In this document: piece after piece, positions 28,086 through 36,712 of the stretch
Layout of the letters: the number at the start of each line of letters is the position of its first letter
Numbering within the stretch: position 1 is the first letter of the stretch
Assembly: GCA_963740255.1 (NCBI GenBank)
Contig: CAVUDO010000002.1
Coordinates: forward strand, 1,364,001 to 1,428,000
Direction: 5' to 3'
Source of the DNA: CAVUDO01 sp963740255
GTDB taxonomy: Bacteria; Actinomycetota; Actinomycetes; Mycobacteriales; Cryptosporangiaceae
DNA: 64,000 nucleotides
Translations under genes and position numbers: made by a program
Notes under the pieces: generated by a model
The model's input: only the letters and a program-made list of their open reading frames with translations
The model's database searches: none
Told to the model about the DNA's origin: nothing

Positions 28086-28904
28086 TCAGCCCGCCAACGC
28101 AGCGCGGGCCTGGTCGAGACGCCGCGCCACGCTGCCGTCGTACAGGTCGTCGCCGATCCGGACCCGGGCGCCGCCGAGGACGTCGGTGTCCACGTCGACC
28201 TTGAGCGAGATGTCCCGACCGTAGATCGTCGCGAGCCGGCCGGCGAGGCGTTCGTGCTGGGCCGGCGAGAGGTCCGCCGCCACCGTGACGTACGCGATCT
28301 GCCGGTCGCGCCGGGCCGCGGCCCGCTCGACCAGCCGCTGCAGCGCGGCGTCCACGTTGCGCCCGCCGTAGCCGTAGACCGCGAGGGTGGCCAGCCGGAC
28401 GGTGACCGGGTCGGCCCGGTCGGAGAGGAGTTGCCGGACCAGTTCGGCCCGCCGGTCGGCGGCGGCCGTCGGGTCGTTGAGCACCCCGCCCAGCCGCGGG
28501 TTGCCGGCAAGGATCTGGGCGAACCGGAAGAGCTCGTCCTCCACCTCGGCCAGGCTCCCGGCCGCCTCGGCCTCGGCCAGCTCGGCGTCCACCGTGAGGA
28601 GCTCGACGGCCTCCACCAGGTCGACCGGCCGCGACCAGCGCGCCGCGACGACCGCCCGGAGGACGTCCAGCGCCTCGGGACCGAGCCTGCTGCCGAACAG
28701 CTCGTCCAGCAGAGCCACCCGGCCCTCTTCTGGACGCGAGCCGTCCGACAGCGCACGTCGCAGTCCCGGCTCGGCCGCCAGCACCGCGGCGACCGTGCGC
28801 AGGTCGGTGGCCAGCCGCACCCGGGCCTCGGACGGGACGCCTGCGGCGGCCGTGTCGAGGCGCTCGCGGGCGGTCCGCAACGACTCGCGGCTCGCGGCCT
28901 GCAT
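28086..28904 (-). CDS. atpH: F1Fo ATP synthase delta subunit
   Basis: Peripheral-stalk subunit linking b to alpha, 272 aa, the long actinobacterial form. Family stretches are ALSDGSRPEEGRVALLDELF, FRFAQILAGNPRLGGVLND and the C-terminal strand region DISLKVDVDTDVLGGARVRIGDDLYDGSV. The start shares one base with the atpF stop (TGATG). In mycobacteria delta is fused to a second b-type domain; here it is a separate chain of ordinary size. Confidence 0.95.
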   Translation of the reverse strand: MQAASRESLRTARERLDTAAAGVPSEARVRLATDLRTVAAVLAAEPGLRRALSDGSRPEEGRVALLDELFGSRLGPEALDVLRAVVAARWSRPVDLVEAVELLTVDAELAEAEAAGSLAEVEDELFRFAQILAGNPRLGGVLNDPTAAADRRAELVRQLLSDRADPVTVRLATLAVYGYGGRNVDAALQRLVERAAARRDRQIAYVTVAADLSPAQHERLAGRLATIYGRDISLKVDVDTDVLGGARVRIGDDLYDGSVARRLDQARAALAG

Positions 28905-29461
28905 CAGCGCCGCCCGCCCGCGGACGTCTCGTCCAGCTCGGCCAGGAAGCGCTCGACTGTGCCGGCCCGACGCGCCTCGTCGGCGAGGGCCTCGCCGACG
29001 ATCCGGCTGGCCAGCTCCACGGCGATGCGGCCCATGTCGGCCCGCATCTGGGTGACCAGGCGCTCCCGCTCGGCGGCGAGTTGCTCCTCGCCCCGCTCGA
29101 CGATCCGCTGCGACTGGGTCTGCGCCTCGGCCCGCAGATCCTCGACGATGCGCGCGCCCTCGGCCCGCGCCTCCTCCCGGATCCGGCCCGCCTCGGCGTT
29201 GGCCTCGGCCAGCTGCGCCTGGTACTGCTCGAACATCGCGCGGGCTTCGGCCTGGGCCTGCTCGGCCCGCTTGATGCCGCCCTCGATCGCCTCGGCCCGC
29301 TCGGCGAACGTCTTCTCGAACCGCGGGTAGACCTTCTTCGCCAGGAACCAGAACAGGATGACGAAGGCGATCGCGCCGACGATCAGTTCGGACGTGTGGG
29401 GCAGCAGCGGGTTGGGCGCCTCGGAGGCGAGCAGGACGCTGGTGCCGGTGACGGTCGACAT
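28904..29461 (-). CDS. atpF: F1Fo ATP synthase b subunit
   Basis: Peripheral stalk, 185 aa. One N-terminal membrane helix (ELIVGAIAFVILFWFLAKKV) is followed by a long Ala/Glu/Arg-rich helix from RFEKTFAERAEAIEGGIKRA to the end, the dimeric coiled coil. The ATG at 29461 lies 5 bp after the atpE stop; the frame extends upstream through atpE but that part is not coding. Confidence 0.95.
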   Translation of the reverse strand: MSTVTGTSVLLASEAPNPLLPHTSELIVGAIAFVILFWFLAKKVYPRFEKTFAERAEAIEGGIKRAEQAQAEARAMFEQYQAQLAEANAEAGRIREEARAEGARIVEDLRAEAQTQSQRIVERGEEQLAAERERLVTQMRADMGRIAVELASRIVGEALADEARRAGTVERFLAELDETSAGGRR

Positions 29462-29466
29462 CTGCG

Positions 29467-29676
29467 TCAGGGGTTCAGCGCGAACGCGAGGCCGATACCG
29501 ATGATGGCCAGCGCCTCGGTCAGGGCGAAGCCGAGGATGGCGATGCCCTGCAGGACACCGCGGGCCTCGGGCTGCCGGGCGACACCGGAGATGTAGGCGG
29601 CGAAGATCAGACCCACGCCGATACCGGGGCCGATGGCCGAGAGGCCGTAGCCGACCATGTTGAGACTGCCAGTCAT
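29467..29676 (-). CDS. atpE: F1Fo ATP synthase c subunit
   Basis: Proton-carrying ring subunit, 69 aa, two membrane helices. The helical hairpin has GPGIGVGLIFAAYISGVARQ and the polar loop RQPEARG; the proton-binding glutamate is Glu54 in GFALTEALAI. No sodium-type residues are seen around it, so proton coupling is expected. The ATG at 29676 follows AAGGGAACCACC. Confidence 0.97.
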   Translation of the reverse strand: MTGSLNMVGYGLSAIGPGIGVGLIFAAYISGVARQPEARGVLQGIAILGFALTEALAIIGIGLAFALNP

Positions 29677-29714
29677 GCTGGGTGGTTCCCTTCTGAGAGC
29701 GGACGTGGCGCCGG

Positions 29715-30491
29715 TCAGTGTTCGTCGGCGAGGGCGCCGGCGATGTAGAGCGCCGAGAGCAGGGTGAAGACATACGCCTGCAGGATCTGCACGAAGCCTT
29801 CGAAGAAGGTCATGACGATCCCGAAGAAGAACGCGACCGGGCCGATCACCCAGCCAACGGCGCCGCCGTGGAAGAGCAGGTACTCCCCACCGAGGATGCA
29901 GAGCAGCAGCACCAGGTGGCCGGCGAACATGTTGAGCGCGAGTCGCAGCGTCAGCGTGATCGGGCGGATGACCACGGTGGAGACGAACTCGATCGGAGCC
30001 AGCAGGATGTACACCGGCCAGGGGATGCCCGGCGGGAACATCATGTTCCGGAAATACCCGAGGAAGCCCTGCCTGCGGATGCCGACGATGTTGAAGATCG
30101 CCCACGAGATCAGCGCCAGGAACAACGGGATCTCGACCCGCGAGGTGGCGGGGAACTGGATCCCCGGCACGATCCCGGAGATGTTCATCACCAGGATGAA
30201 GCTGAAGATCGTCACCAGGTAGGGCACGAACTTCTGGCCCGCCGCGCCCATCGAGTCGCGGGCGATGCCGTTGCGGACGAAGCCGTAGACCTGTTCGCCG
30301 GCGAACTGCAGCTTGCCCGGCACCAGGTTCGGCCGGCGGGCGGCCAGGTAGAAGAAGGCCGCCACCACGACCGCGGCCAGCACGATGATCAGCATCGGCT
30401 TGGTGACGACGCCGAAGATCGGCGCGAACTCGAAGTCCTTGGGCCCCGGGGCGGGGAACTCGGCGCTGGGCGCGGCGAGGCGGGCAATCAC
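29715..30491 (-). CDS. atpB: F1Fo ATP synthase a subunit
   Basis: Membrane half-channel subunit, 258 aa. The essential arginine lies in ITLTLRLALNMFAGHL; other family segments are FVRNGIARDSMGAAGQKFVP, NISGIVPGI and GFVQILQAYVFTLLSALYI. Its ATG overlaps the stop of the upstream AtpZ-like gene (ATGA). It is the first core subunit of the operon. Confidence 0.97.
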   Translation of the reverse strand: MIARLAAPSAEFPAPGPKDFEFAPIFGVVTKPMLIIVLAAVVVAAFFYLAARRPNLVPGKLQFAGEQVYGFVRNGIARDSMGAAGQKFVPYLVTIFSFILVMNISGIVPGIQFPATSRVEIPLFLALISWAIFNIVGIRRQGFLGYFRNMMFPPGIPWPVYILLAPIEFVSTVVIRPITLTLRLALNMFAGHLVLLLCILGGEYLLFHGGAVGWVIGPVAFFFGIVMTFFEGFVQILQAYVFTLLSALYIAGALADEH

Positions 30492-30949
30492 TGCTTCTCC
30501 TCGGGGCGGGGCGCAGGCTCGGCGCTCGGCCGTGCAACGCGCGGCGTCGGGCGTTGGGCAGGGTTCATCTCGGACGACCGCCCGGATTGGGGCCTACCGT
30601 ACCGGAGGTAGACGAGAACGGTTCCCAGTGCCCCCCCGATCACGAGCCCCAGTCCGGTGAGCGCCGGGACACCCAGCCACCCGGCCGCGCCCCAGCCGAG
30701 CAGGCCCCACACCAGCACCCCGGACACGATGTAGCTCAGCGCGCCGACCGGGTCGGCCTTCGGGTACACCGGCCAGGACGGCGGCGTCGGCGGCCCGGTC
30801 CGCTCACCCGTGACGGGTGGCTCGACCTGCTCGTTTCCGTCGGTCACCGCCCCGGACGTGTGGGCGGTCGCGGGCGGGGCGGCAGTCGGCTCGGGGGGAC
30901 TGACCGGCCCGGCGGCGGGCGCCGGCCGGTCGTCCCGCGGGCCGTTCAC
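30488..30949 (-). CDS. AtpZ/AtpI-like small membrane protein
   Basis: 153 residues. A Pro/Ala-rich, poorly ordered N-terminal half is followed by two membrane helices (GALSYIVSGVLVWGLLGWGA and TGLGLVIGGALGTVLVYLRY) with the family pattern of AtpZ/AtpI proteins that assist ATP synthase assembly or ion supply. GTG at 30949 overlaps the stop of the gene before it (GTGA), and its own stop overlaps the atpB start. The N-terminus ends close to a charged, Arg/Pro-rich C-terminal tail. Confidence 0.75.
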   Translation of the reverse strand: MNGPRDDRPAPAAGPVSPPEPTAAPPATAHTSGAVTDGNEQVEPPVTGERTGPPTPPSWPVYPKADPVGALSYIVSGVLVWGLLGWGAAGWLGVPALTGLGLVIGGALGTVLVYLRYGRPQSGRSSEMNPAQRPTPRVARPSAEPAPRPEEKQ

Positions 30950-31461
30950 CGTCCGGCCGTCTCCGCGGCCGACGCGCCGTGGGTCGGCGCCTCGTCCGGG
31001 GTCGGCGCCTCGTCGGGCGACGCCGAAGCGTCCGTGGACGGCGACTCCGTGACGGGGACAGACGGTTCCGGGTCCACCACCGGACGCCGGGACGACAGGT
31101 GCTCGTACACCAGGCCGGCGCCCCACACCAACGCGCCCACGATGGCCGTGCCGCCCAGCACGCGCCGGTCCAACCAGTCGGCGTTCTGCAGCGCCCACAG
31201 CGCGAGCAGCAGCAGGACGACCCGCAGCACGTAGTTGACGCCCATCGCGAGGAAGGCCAGCGGTGCCGGCGCGTCCTTGCCCAGGGCCAGCGGGATGCGT
31301 CCGGTCAGCAGGAAGGCCGCGACGAGCACCAGCCCGATGGCGAAGCCCGCCACCGCGCGCGAGCCACCCAGGACGGTGGCCAGGACGCCGGCCACGAGCA
31401 CAGCGGCGCCCACCGCCGCGACGAACAGGCCACGGCTGGGCCGGGCCGAGATGCGGGGCAT
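30946..31461 (-). CDS. AtpI-like four-helix membrane protein
   Basis: 171 residues. Four hydrophobic helices occupy residues 10-125 (VAAVGAAVLVAGVLATVLGG, GFAIGLVLVAAFLLTG, MGVNYVLRVVLLLLALWALQ, GGTAIVGALVWGAGLVYEHL), as in ATP synthase protein I. An acidic Pro/Ser/Thr tail with a repeated DEAPT unit ends the chain. It is the first gene of the ATP synthase transcription unit, 13 bp after glyA. Assignment rests on topology and position. Confidence 0.65.
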   Translation of the reverse strand: MPRISARPSRGLFVAAVGAAVLVAGVLATVLGGSRAVAGFAIGLVLVAAFLLTGRIPLALGKDAPAPLAFLAMGVNYVLRVVLLLLALWALQNADWLDRRVLGGTAIVGALVWGAGLVYEHLSSRRPVVDPEPSVPVTESPSTDASASPDEAPTPDEAPTHGASAAETAGR

Positions 31462-31474
31462 CGACAGGCTCCCG

Positions 31475-32740
31475 TCAGCCGCGCGGGTAGGCGGGGTACC
31501 GGGACACCAGCGCCTCGACGCCGGCGGCGACCTCGGCCCCGGCCGACCCGTCGGCGTCGCGCACGGCGCGACCGATCAACGTCGCGACCTCCTTCATGTC
31601 CGACTCGACCATGCCCTGGGTGGTGACCGCGGGCGTGCCGACCCGGATCCCGGAGGCCACCATCGGCGGCTGCGGGTCGTACGGGATCGCGTTCTTGTTC
31701 AGCGTGATCTTCGCCTCGTCGGACCGGGTCTCGGCCTCCGCGCCGGTCACGCCGGTCTCGCGCAGGTCGATCAGCGCGAGGTGGGTGTCGGTGCCGCCGG
31801 AGATCGGCCGCATGCCGTCGGCGGCCAGGCCCTGGGCCAGCGCCTGGGCGTTCGCGATCACCTGCTTGGCGTAGGCCTGGTAAGCCGGGGTGGCGGCCTC
31901 CCGCAGCGCGACCGCCTTGGCGGCGACGGCGTGCATCAGCGGCCCGCCCTGGCTGAACGGGAAGACGGCCTTGTCGATCCGCTGGGCCAGCTCCTGCTTG
32001 CAGACGATCATGCCGCCGCGCGGACCGCGCAGCACCTTGTGCGTGGTGAAGCAGACGACGTCGGCGTAGGGCACCGGCGACGGGATCGCCTTGCCGGCCA
32101 CCAGGCCGATGAAGTGCGCGGCGTCGACCATCAGGTAGGCGCCCACCTCGTCGGCGATCTCGCGGAACGCGGCGAAGTCGATCAGCCGCGGGTAGGCGGT
32201 GGCGCCGCAGATGATCATCTTCGGGCGGTGCGCCCGGGCCTGGTCGCGCACCTGGTCGTAGTCGATCAGCTCGGTGTCCTGGGTGACGCCGTAGCTGACG
32301 GTGTTGAACCACTTGCCGGAGAAGTTCACCTTCGAGCCGTGGGTCAGGTGGCCGCCGTGCGGCAGCGACATCGCCAGCACCGTGTCGCCCGGCACCAGCA
32401 GCGCGGCGTAGGCGGCCAGGTTGGCGCTGGCCCCGGAGTGCGGCTGGAGGTTGGCGTGCTCGGCTCCGAACAGCTCCTTGGCCCGGTCGCGGGCGAGATT
32501 CTCGGCGATGTCGACCTGGGCGCAGCCGCCGTAGTAGCGCTTGCCCGGGTACCCCTCGGCGTACTTGTTGGACAGCGTCGAGCCCAGGGCCGCCAGCACG
32601 GCCGGCGAGGTGAAGTTCTCGCTCGCGATCAGCTGCAGCCCCCCGCGCAGCCGTTCGAGTTCGCCCAGGACCACGTCGGCGATCTCCGGGTCCTGCGCGG
32701 ACAGCGCGTCGAAGTCGGGGCCCCAGAACGGCGTGTTCAT
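31475..32740 (-). CDS. glyA: Serine hydroxymethyltransferase
   Basis: PLP enzyme that interconverts serine and glycine and loads one-carbon units onto tetrahydrofolate; 421 aa. The PLP lysine is Lys235 in FTTHKVLRGPRGG. SENFTSPAVLAALGS, YYGGCAQVDIAE and DAAHFIGLVAG are conserved family motifs. It is flanked by the phosphatase gene upstream and the ATP synthase genes downstream on the same strand. Confidence 0.97.
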   Translation of the reverse strand: MNTPFWGPDFDALSAQDPEIADVVLGELERLRGGLQLIASENFTSPAVLAALGSTLSNKYAEGYPGKRYYGGCAQVDIAENLARDRAKELFGAEHANLQPHSGASANLAAYAALLVPGDTVLAMSLPHGGHLTHGSKVNFSGKWFNTVSYGVTQDTELIDYDQVRDQARAHRPKMIICGATAYPRLIDFAAFREIADEVGAYLMVDAAHFIGLVAGKAIPSPVPYADVVCFTTHKVLRGPRGGMIVCKQELAQRIDKAVFPFSQGGPLMHAVAAKAVALREAATPAYQAYAKQVIANAQALAQGLAADGMRPISGGTDTHLALIDLRETGVTGAEAETRSDEAKITLNKNAIPYDPQPPMVASGIRVGTPAVTTQGMVESDMKEVATLIGRAVRDADGSAGAEVAAGVEALVSRYPAYPRG

Positions 32741-32824
32741 GGCTGTGTCGCTCCTGATCTGTCGCGCGTGATCGTGTCCGGCGACGCGGCGCGACCTGCG
32801 GCGCCCTGGCGTCTGCGACTCACT

Positions 32825-33493
32825 CTAGCTACGCCGACCGGGTGCTCGCACCCCGCCCGACGCCCACTGCGGGGTGCTTGCGCTCAGCCGCGGCGTGGGC
32901 GGCGCGAGCAGGTCGGCCAGCGCGCGGACGGCGTCCTCGATCTGGTCGGCCACCGCGGTGAACGTCGCCGCGGACCGGCCGTAGGGGTCGGGCACCTCGT
33001 CGTCGCGGCGGGCCCGCCGGCCGTCGCGCACGGCGTCCACGGCGGCGACGAGTGCGCGGCCGCGCGCCGCGACCGCCTCGACGGACGCACCGACGGCCGG
33101 CAGTGTTGCGGCGTCCACTTCGGGCGCCAGCCGCGCGAACTCGCCGAGTACGAACGTCCGGCCGGCGGCGTCCGGCACCAGGTCGGCGACATGCTCGATC
33201 TGCTCGATCGTCGCGGTGAGCACCAGGTCGGACTCCTTGAGGTACGCCGGCTCCAGGCCGCGCGCGCGGAACGCGGTCGGATCGCCGCCGCGGGCGCGCA
33301 CCTCGGCGGCGGCCGGAGGGTTCATCCCGTCGCCCGCGTGCCAGAAGCCCGTGCCCGCGCTGTGGACCCGGACGAGGTCGCCGCCACCTCCGCCGACAGC
33401 CTGCTCCAGCCGCAGGCGCAGCAACACCTCGGCCATCGGCGACCGGCAGATGTTGCCCATGCACACCATCAGGACACTGAACGGCGCGTTCAT
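32825..33493 (-). CDS. Low-molecular-weight protein-tyrosine-phosphatase-like protein
   Basis: 222-residue phosphatase. The CX5R loop is MVCMGNICRSP (Cys11, Arg17) and the general acid aspartate sits in EVPDPYGRSA. Family members dephosphorylate protein tyrosines or act as arsenate reductases; the long insert between residues 80 and 150 and the Ser/Pro tail are unusual. Its ATG overlaps the tsaC stop (ATGA), placing it in the prfA-prmC-tsaC chain. Confidence 0.88.
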   Translation of the reverse strand: MNAPFSVLMVCMGNICRSPMAEVLLRLRLEQAVGGGGGDLVRVHSAGTGFWHAGDGMNPPAAAEVRARGGDPTAFRARGLEPAYLKESDLVLTATIEQIEHVADLVPDAAGRTFVLGEFARLAPEVDAATLPAVGASVEAVAARGRALVAAVDAVRDGRRARRDDEVPDPYGRSAATFTAVADQIEDAVRALADLLAPPTPRLSASTPQWASGGVRAPGRRS

Positions 33494-34149
33494 GCGGGCT
33501 CCTCCGCCGGGGCCGCGAGGGTGGGCACGACCTCACGCAGCTGGTCGAGCCCGACCGCGCCGAGCCGCAGCACCCGGGGAGTCTCACCGGTCAGGTCGAC
33601 GATCGTGGACGCCACCGGGTCGCCGGCCGAACCGGCGTCCAGATAGACCTCCACCGCCCAGCCGAGCTGGTCGCGGGCCTGGGCCGCGGTGGTGGCCGGC
33701 GGGGCGCCGGACACGTTCGCGCTGGACACGGCCATCGGCCCGGTGGCGTTGAGCACCTCCAGTGCGACGGGGTGCAGCGGCATCCGCAGCGCGACCGTGC
33801 CGTCGCCGTTGCCCAGGTCCCAGGCCAGGGTCGGGACGTGCTCGACCACCAGCGTCAGACCGCCGGGCCAGAACGCCTCGACCAGGTCCCTGCCGGCCGG
33901 CGGCATCGCGTACACCAGGCCGTCGATCGTGCGCCAGGAGCCGACCAGCACCGGAACCGGCATGTCCCGGCCGCGCTTCTTCGCGGCCAGCAGCGCCCGG
34001 ACGGCGTCGGCGGTGAAGGCGTCGGCCCCGAGGCCGTACACCGTGTCGGTGGGCAGCACCACGAGGTCGCCGCGCCGGACAGCCTCGACGGCGGCCGCGA
34101 TGCCCTGCTCGCGGTCGGCCGGGTCGCCGCAGTCGTACGTTCGGGTCAC
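33490..34149 (-). CDS. tsaC: L-threonylcarbamoyladenylate synthase (Sua5/YrdC/TsaC family)
   Basis: Makes threonylcarbamoyl-AMP for the t6A37 modification of ANN-decoding tRNAs. 219 aa, single YrdC domain without the Sua5 C-terminal domain. Substrate-binding motifs are VVLPTDTVYGLGADA, AKKRGRDMPVPVLVG, FWPGGLTLVV and MAVSSANVSGAPPATT. GTG at 34149 overlaps the prmC stop (GTGA). It is syntenic with Rv1301. Confidence 0.93.
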   Translation of the reverse strand: MTRTYDCGDPADREQGIAAAVEAVRRGDLVVLPTDTVYGLGADAFTADAVRALLAAKKRGRDMPVPVLVGSWRTIDGLVYAMPPAGRDLVEAFWPGGLTLVVEHVPTLAWDLGNGDGTVALRMPLHPVALEVLNATGPMAVSSANVSGAPPATTAAQARDQLGWAVEVYLDAGSAGDPVASTIVDLTGETPRVLRLGAVGLDQLREVVPTLAAPAEEPA

Positions 34150-35156
34150 GGGACCAGTCTTCCATCGGTGGCCTGGCCGGTCGGGGCCGGTCCGCGGCGG
34201 CGGGCGGTGGTGTAGCGGGGGCGGCCGGCCAGGTCGGGATGGTCGCGGACCTCGTCCCAGTTCCCGTCGCGGACGAGCAGCGCGGGCAGGCTGGCGCCCT
34301 GCGCGTCGGCGTGCTCGATCCCGACCACCCCGCCGGGACGGAGGAGGGCACCCGCCCGCACCAGCAGCCGGCGCACGACGTCCAGCCCGTCCGGTCCGCC
34401 CCACAACGCCGCGCCCGGGTCGTGGCGGGCGACCTCCGGGGCCACGGACGAGCCGTCGGGGACGTAGGGCGGGTTGGTGAGCACGATGTCCACGAGGCCG
34501 TCCAGATCGGCCAGCGCGGCGGCGTCGGTCGCATCGGCGTGGAGCACGGCGACCGCCGCGTCGCCGGCAGCCGCGCGCACGGCGGCGTTGCGGGCGGCCC
34601 AGGCGACGGCATGGTCCTCCCGCTCGACCGCGTAGACGCGTGCGGTGGGCACCTCGTGCGCCACCGCCAGGGCGATCGCCCCGGAGCCGGCGCACAGGTC
34701 GACCACCACCGGGGCCGGCAGCGCGGCGGCCCGCCCGATGCCCCAACCCGCCAGCAACTCGGTCTCGGGGCGGGGGACGAACACCCCGGGGCCGACGTCC
34801 AGGTCGAGGTACCGGAAACCCACCACGCCCGTGAGGTGCTGCAACGGCACCCGGCGCGCGCGCTCGGCGACCAGCTCCTCGTAGCGTTCGACCTGGTCGG
34901 CGTCGAACGCGTCCCGAGCCAGCAGCGCGGACCGGCCGACGCCCAGGACGTGGGCGGCCAACGCCTCGGCGTCGTGCCGGGGGCTGGCCACTCCGGCGTC
35001 GGCCAGTCGGACGGCGGCCGCGCTCAGGGCCGCTGTCAGCGCCCGCCCGTCGGCGGCCGCCCCGGCCGGCCTGGCGTGCGTCACCGGACCGTCCGCTCCG
35101 GCGCCGTGCTGCGCCGGACCCTTCGGCGGGCGGTGCCGGGCCGGGCCGGTGCTCAT
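34146..35156 (-). CDS. prmC: Peptide chain release factor N5-glutamine methyltransferase
   Basis: Methylates the glutamine of the GGQ motif of release factors, here probably the PrfA encoded next door. SAM motif VVDLCAGSGAIALAVAHE and the catalytic VLTNPPYVPDG are intact; FVPRPETELLAGWG precedes them as usual. ATG at 35156 overlaps the prfA stop (ATGA) and gives 336 aa. An in-frame GTG at 35084 would give 312 aa, closer to the family length, so the first 24 residues are uncertain. Confidence 0.93.
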   Translation of the reverse strand: MSTGPARHRPPKGPAQHGAGADGPVTHARPAGAAADGRALTAALSAAAVRLADAGVASPRHDAEALAAHVLGVGRSALLARDAFDADQVERYEELVAERARRVPLQHLTGVVGFRYLDLDVGPGVFVPRPETELLAGWGIGRAAALPAPVVVDLCAGSGAIALAVAHEVPTARVYAVEREDHAVAWAARNAAVRAAAGDAAVAVLHADATDAAALADLDGLVDIVLTNPPYVPDGSSVAPEVARHDPGAALWGGPDGLDVVRRLLVRAGALLRPGGVVGIEHADAQGASLPALLVRDGNWDEVRDHPDLAGRPRYTTARRRGPAPTGQATDGRLVP

Positions 35157-36220
35157 CCGGAGGCGAGGCGGGCAGCGTCGTCCGCGGTCACCAGGGCGTC
35201 CAGGACCGCGTCGAGGTCGCCGTCGAGCACCTGGTCGAGGTTGTAGGCCTTGTAGTTGACCCGGTGGTCGGCGATCCGGTTCTCCGCGAAGTTGTAGGTG
35301 CGGACGCGTTCGGACCGGTCGACGGTGCGCACCTGGGAACGGCGCACGTCCGACGCGGCGGCCTCGGCGGCCTCCTGGGCGGCGGCCAGCATCCGGGCCC
35401 GCAGGATGCGCATCGCCTGCTCCTTGTTCTGCAGCTGCGACTTCTCGTTCTGGCAGGAGACCACGATGCCGGTCGGCAGGTGTGTGATCCGCACGGCGGA
35501 GTCGGTGGTGTTGACGCTCTGCCCCCCGGGACCGGACGAGCGGAACACGTCGATCTTCAGGTCGTTCGGGTCGATCGTGACGTCGACGTCCTCGGCCTCG
35601 GGGGCCACCAGGACACCGGCTGCCGAGGTGTGGATGCGCCCCTGCGACTCGGTGACCGGCACCCGCTGCACCCGGTGCACGCCGCCCTCGTACTTCAGCC
35701 GTGCCCACACACCCGGTTCGCCGCGCCCCTTCACGGCCACCGCGACGTCCTTGTAGCCGCCCAGGTCGGACAGGGTCGCGTCGAGCACCTCGGTCTTCCA
35801 GCCGCGGCGCTCGGCGTACCGCAGGTACATCCGGAGCAGGTCGCCCGCGAACAGCGCCGACTCCTCGCCGCCCTCGCCGGCCTTGACCTCCAGGATCACG
35901 TCCTTGCCGTCGAGCGGGTCGCGGGGCAGTAGCTGCTCGCGCAGTCGTTGCTCCAGCGCCGGCAGCGATGCCTCGATCTGCTCGGCCTCGGCGGCGAACG
36001 CGGCGTCCTGGGCGCCCAGCTCGCGAGCGGTCGCGAGGTCGTCGCGGGCTGCGTCGAGCTCGCGGATGGTCGCGACGACGGGCCCCAGCTCGGCGTACCG
36101 GCGGCCCAGGTCGCGTGCGACGGCCTGGTCGGTGTGCACGGCCGGGTCGGCGAGCCGCCGTTCGAGGTCGGCGTACTCGTCGGTCAGGCCGGCGAGCCGG
36201 TCGGTGGGCGGGTCACTCAT
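35153..36220 (-). CDS. prfA: Peptide chain release factor 1
   Basis: Recognises UAA and UAG stop codons on the ribosome; 355 aa. The GGQ peptidyl-tRNA hydrolysis loop is RSSGPGGQSVNTTDSAVRI. The tripeptide anticodon region and the C-terminal ERVRTYNFAENRIADHR are conserved. ATG at 36220 follows CGGAG. The gene has no frameshift. It is followed by overlapping prmC. Confidence 0.97.
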   Translation of the reverse strand: MSDPPTDRLAGLTDEYADLERRLADPAVHTDQAVARDLGRRYAELGPVVATIRELDAARDDLATARELGAQDAAFAAEAEQIEASLPALEQRLREQLLPRDPLDGKDVILEVKAGEGGEESALFAGDLLRMYLRYAERRGWKTEVLDATLSDLGGYKDVAVAVKGRGEPGVWARLKYEGGVHRVQRVPVTESQGRIHTSAAGVLVAPEAEDVDVTIDPNDLKIDVFRSSGPGGQSVNTTDSAVRITHLPTGIVVSCQNEKSQLQNKEQAMRILRARMLAAAQEAAEAAASDVRRSQVRTVDRSERVRTYNFAENRIADHRVNYKAYNLDQVLDGDLDAVLDALVTADDAARLASG

Positions 36221-36358
36221 CGGTGTGCTCCGGAGCTGCGTGAATGGCGGGGGCGAGACCGGCGGCGGACGTGTCCGTGCACGGACCAACGAACCGCGGG
36301 GCAAACGAAACGGCGCCCGCCGGTGTCGGTGAGGACACGGGCGGACGCCGCACGGTGG

Positions 36359-36577
36359 CTACTTGCCGGCCTCGCGCTTGCCGAAGCGGCGCTCGAAGCG
36401 GGCCACCCGGCCACCGGTGTCCAGCAGCTTCTGCTTGCCGGTGTAGAAGGGGTGGCACTGCGAGCAGACGTCGGCGTGGATGACGCCGTCGCGCTTGGTG
36501 CTGTGGGTGGTGAACGCGTTGCCGCAGGTGCAGGTGACCTGGGTCTGGACGTACACCGGGTGGATGTCGGGCTTCAT
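36359..36577 (-). CDS. rpmE: 50S ribosomal protein L31, zinc-binding (C+) form
   Basis: 72-residue ribosomal protein. Four cysteines (Cys16, Cys18, Cys38, Cys41 in TCTCGNAF and VCSQCHPF) form the zinc site, so this is the zinc-dependent paralogue that some bacteria replace under zinc starvation. The C-terminus is RVARFERRFGKREAGK. ATG at 36577 follows an AGAGGATC Shine-Dalgarno. Between it and prfA (138 bp) a 14-bp perfect palindrome lies at 36273-36286. Confidence 0.97.
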   Translation of the reverse strand: MKPDIHPVYVQTQVTCTCGNAFTTHSTKRDGVIHADVCSQCHPFYTGKQKLLDTGGRVARFERRFGKREAGK

Positions 36578-36712
36578 GGATCCTCTTCTCGGTTCTCGGT
36601 CGCCGGGTCGCCACGTGGGCGGGAACCGGTACCGGAGGTGTGGCGTCCAGTGTGACAGCCAGGGCGCACGTAGCCCAAACCACCGCGCGCCCCGCGCCAT
36701 TCCCGCGCGGCG

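Noticed and set aside
36273..36286. 14-bp palindrome between rpmE and prfA as an operator
   Set aside because: Single short palindrome without a promoter context or second copy; noted only in the rpmE entry.
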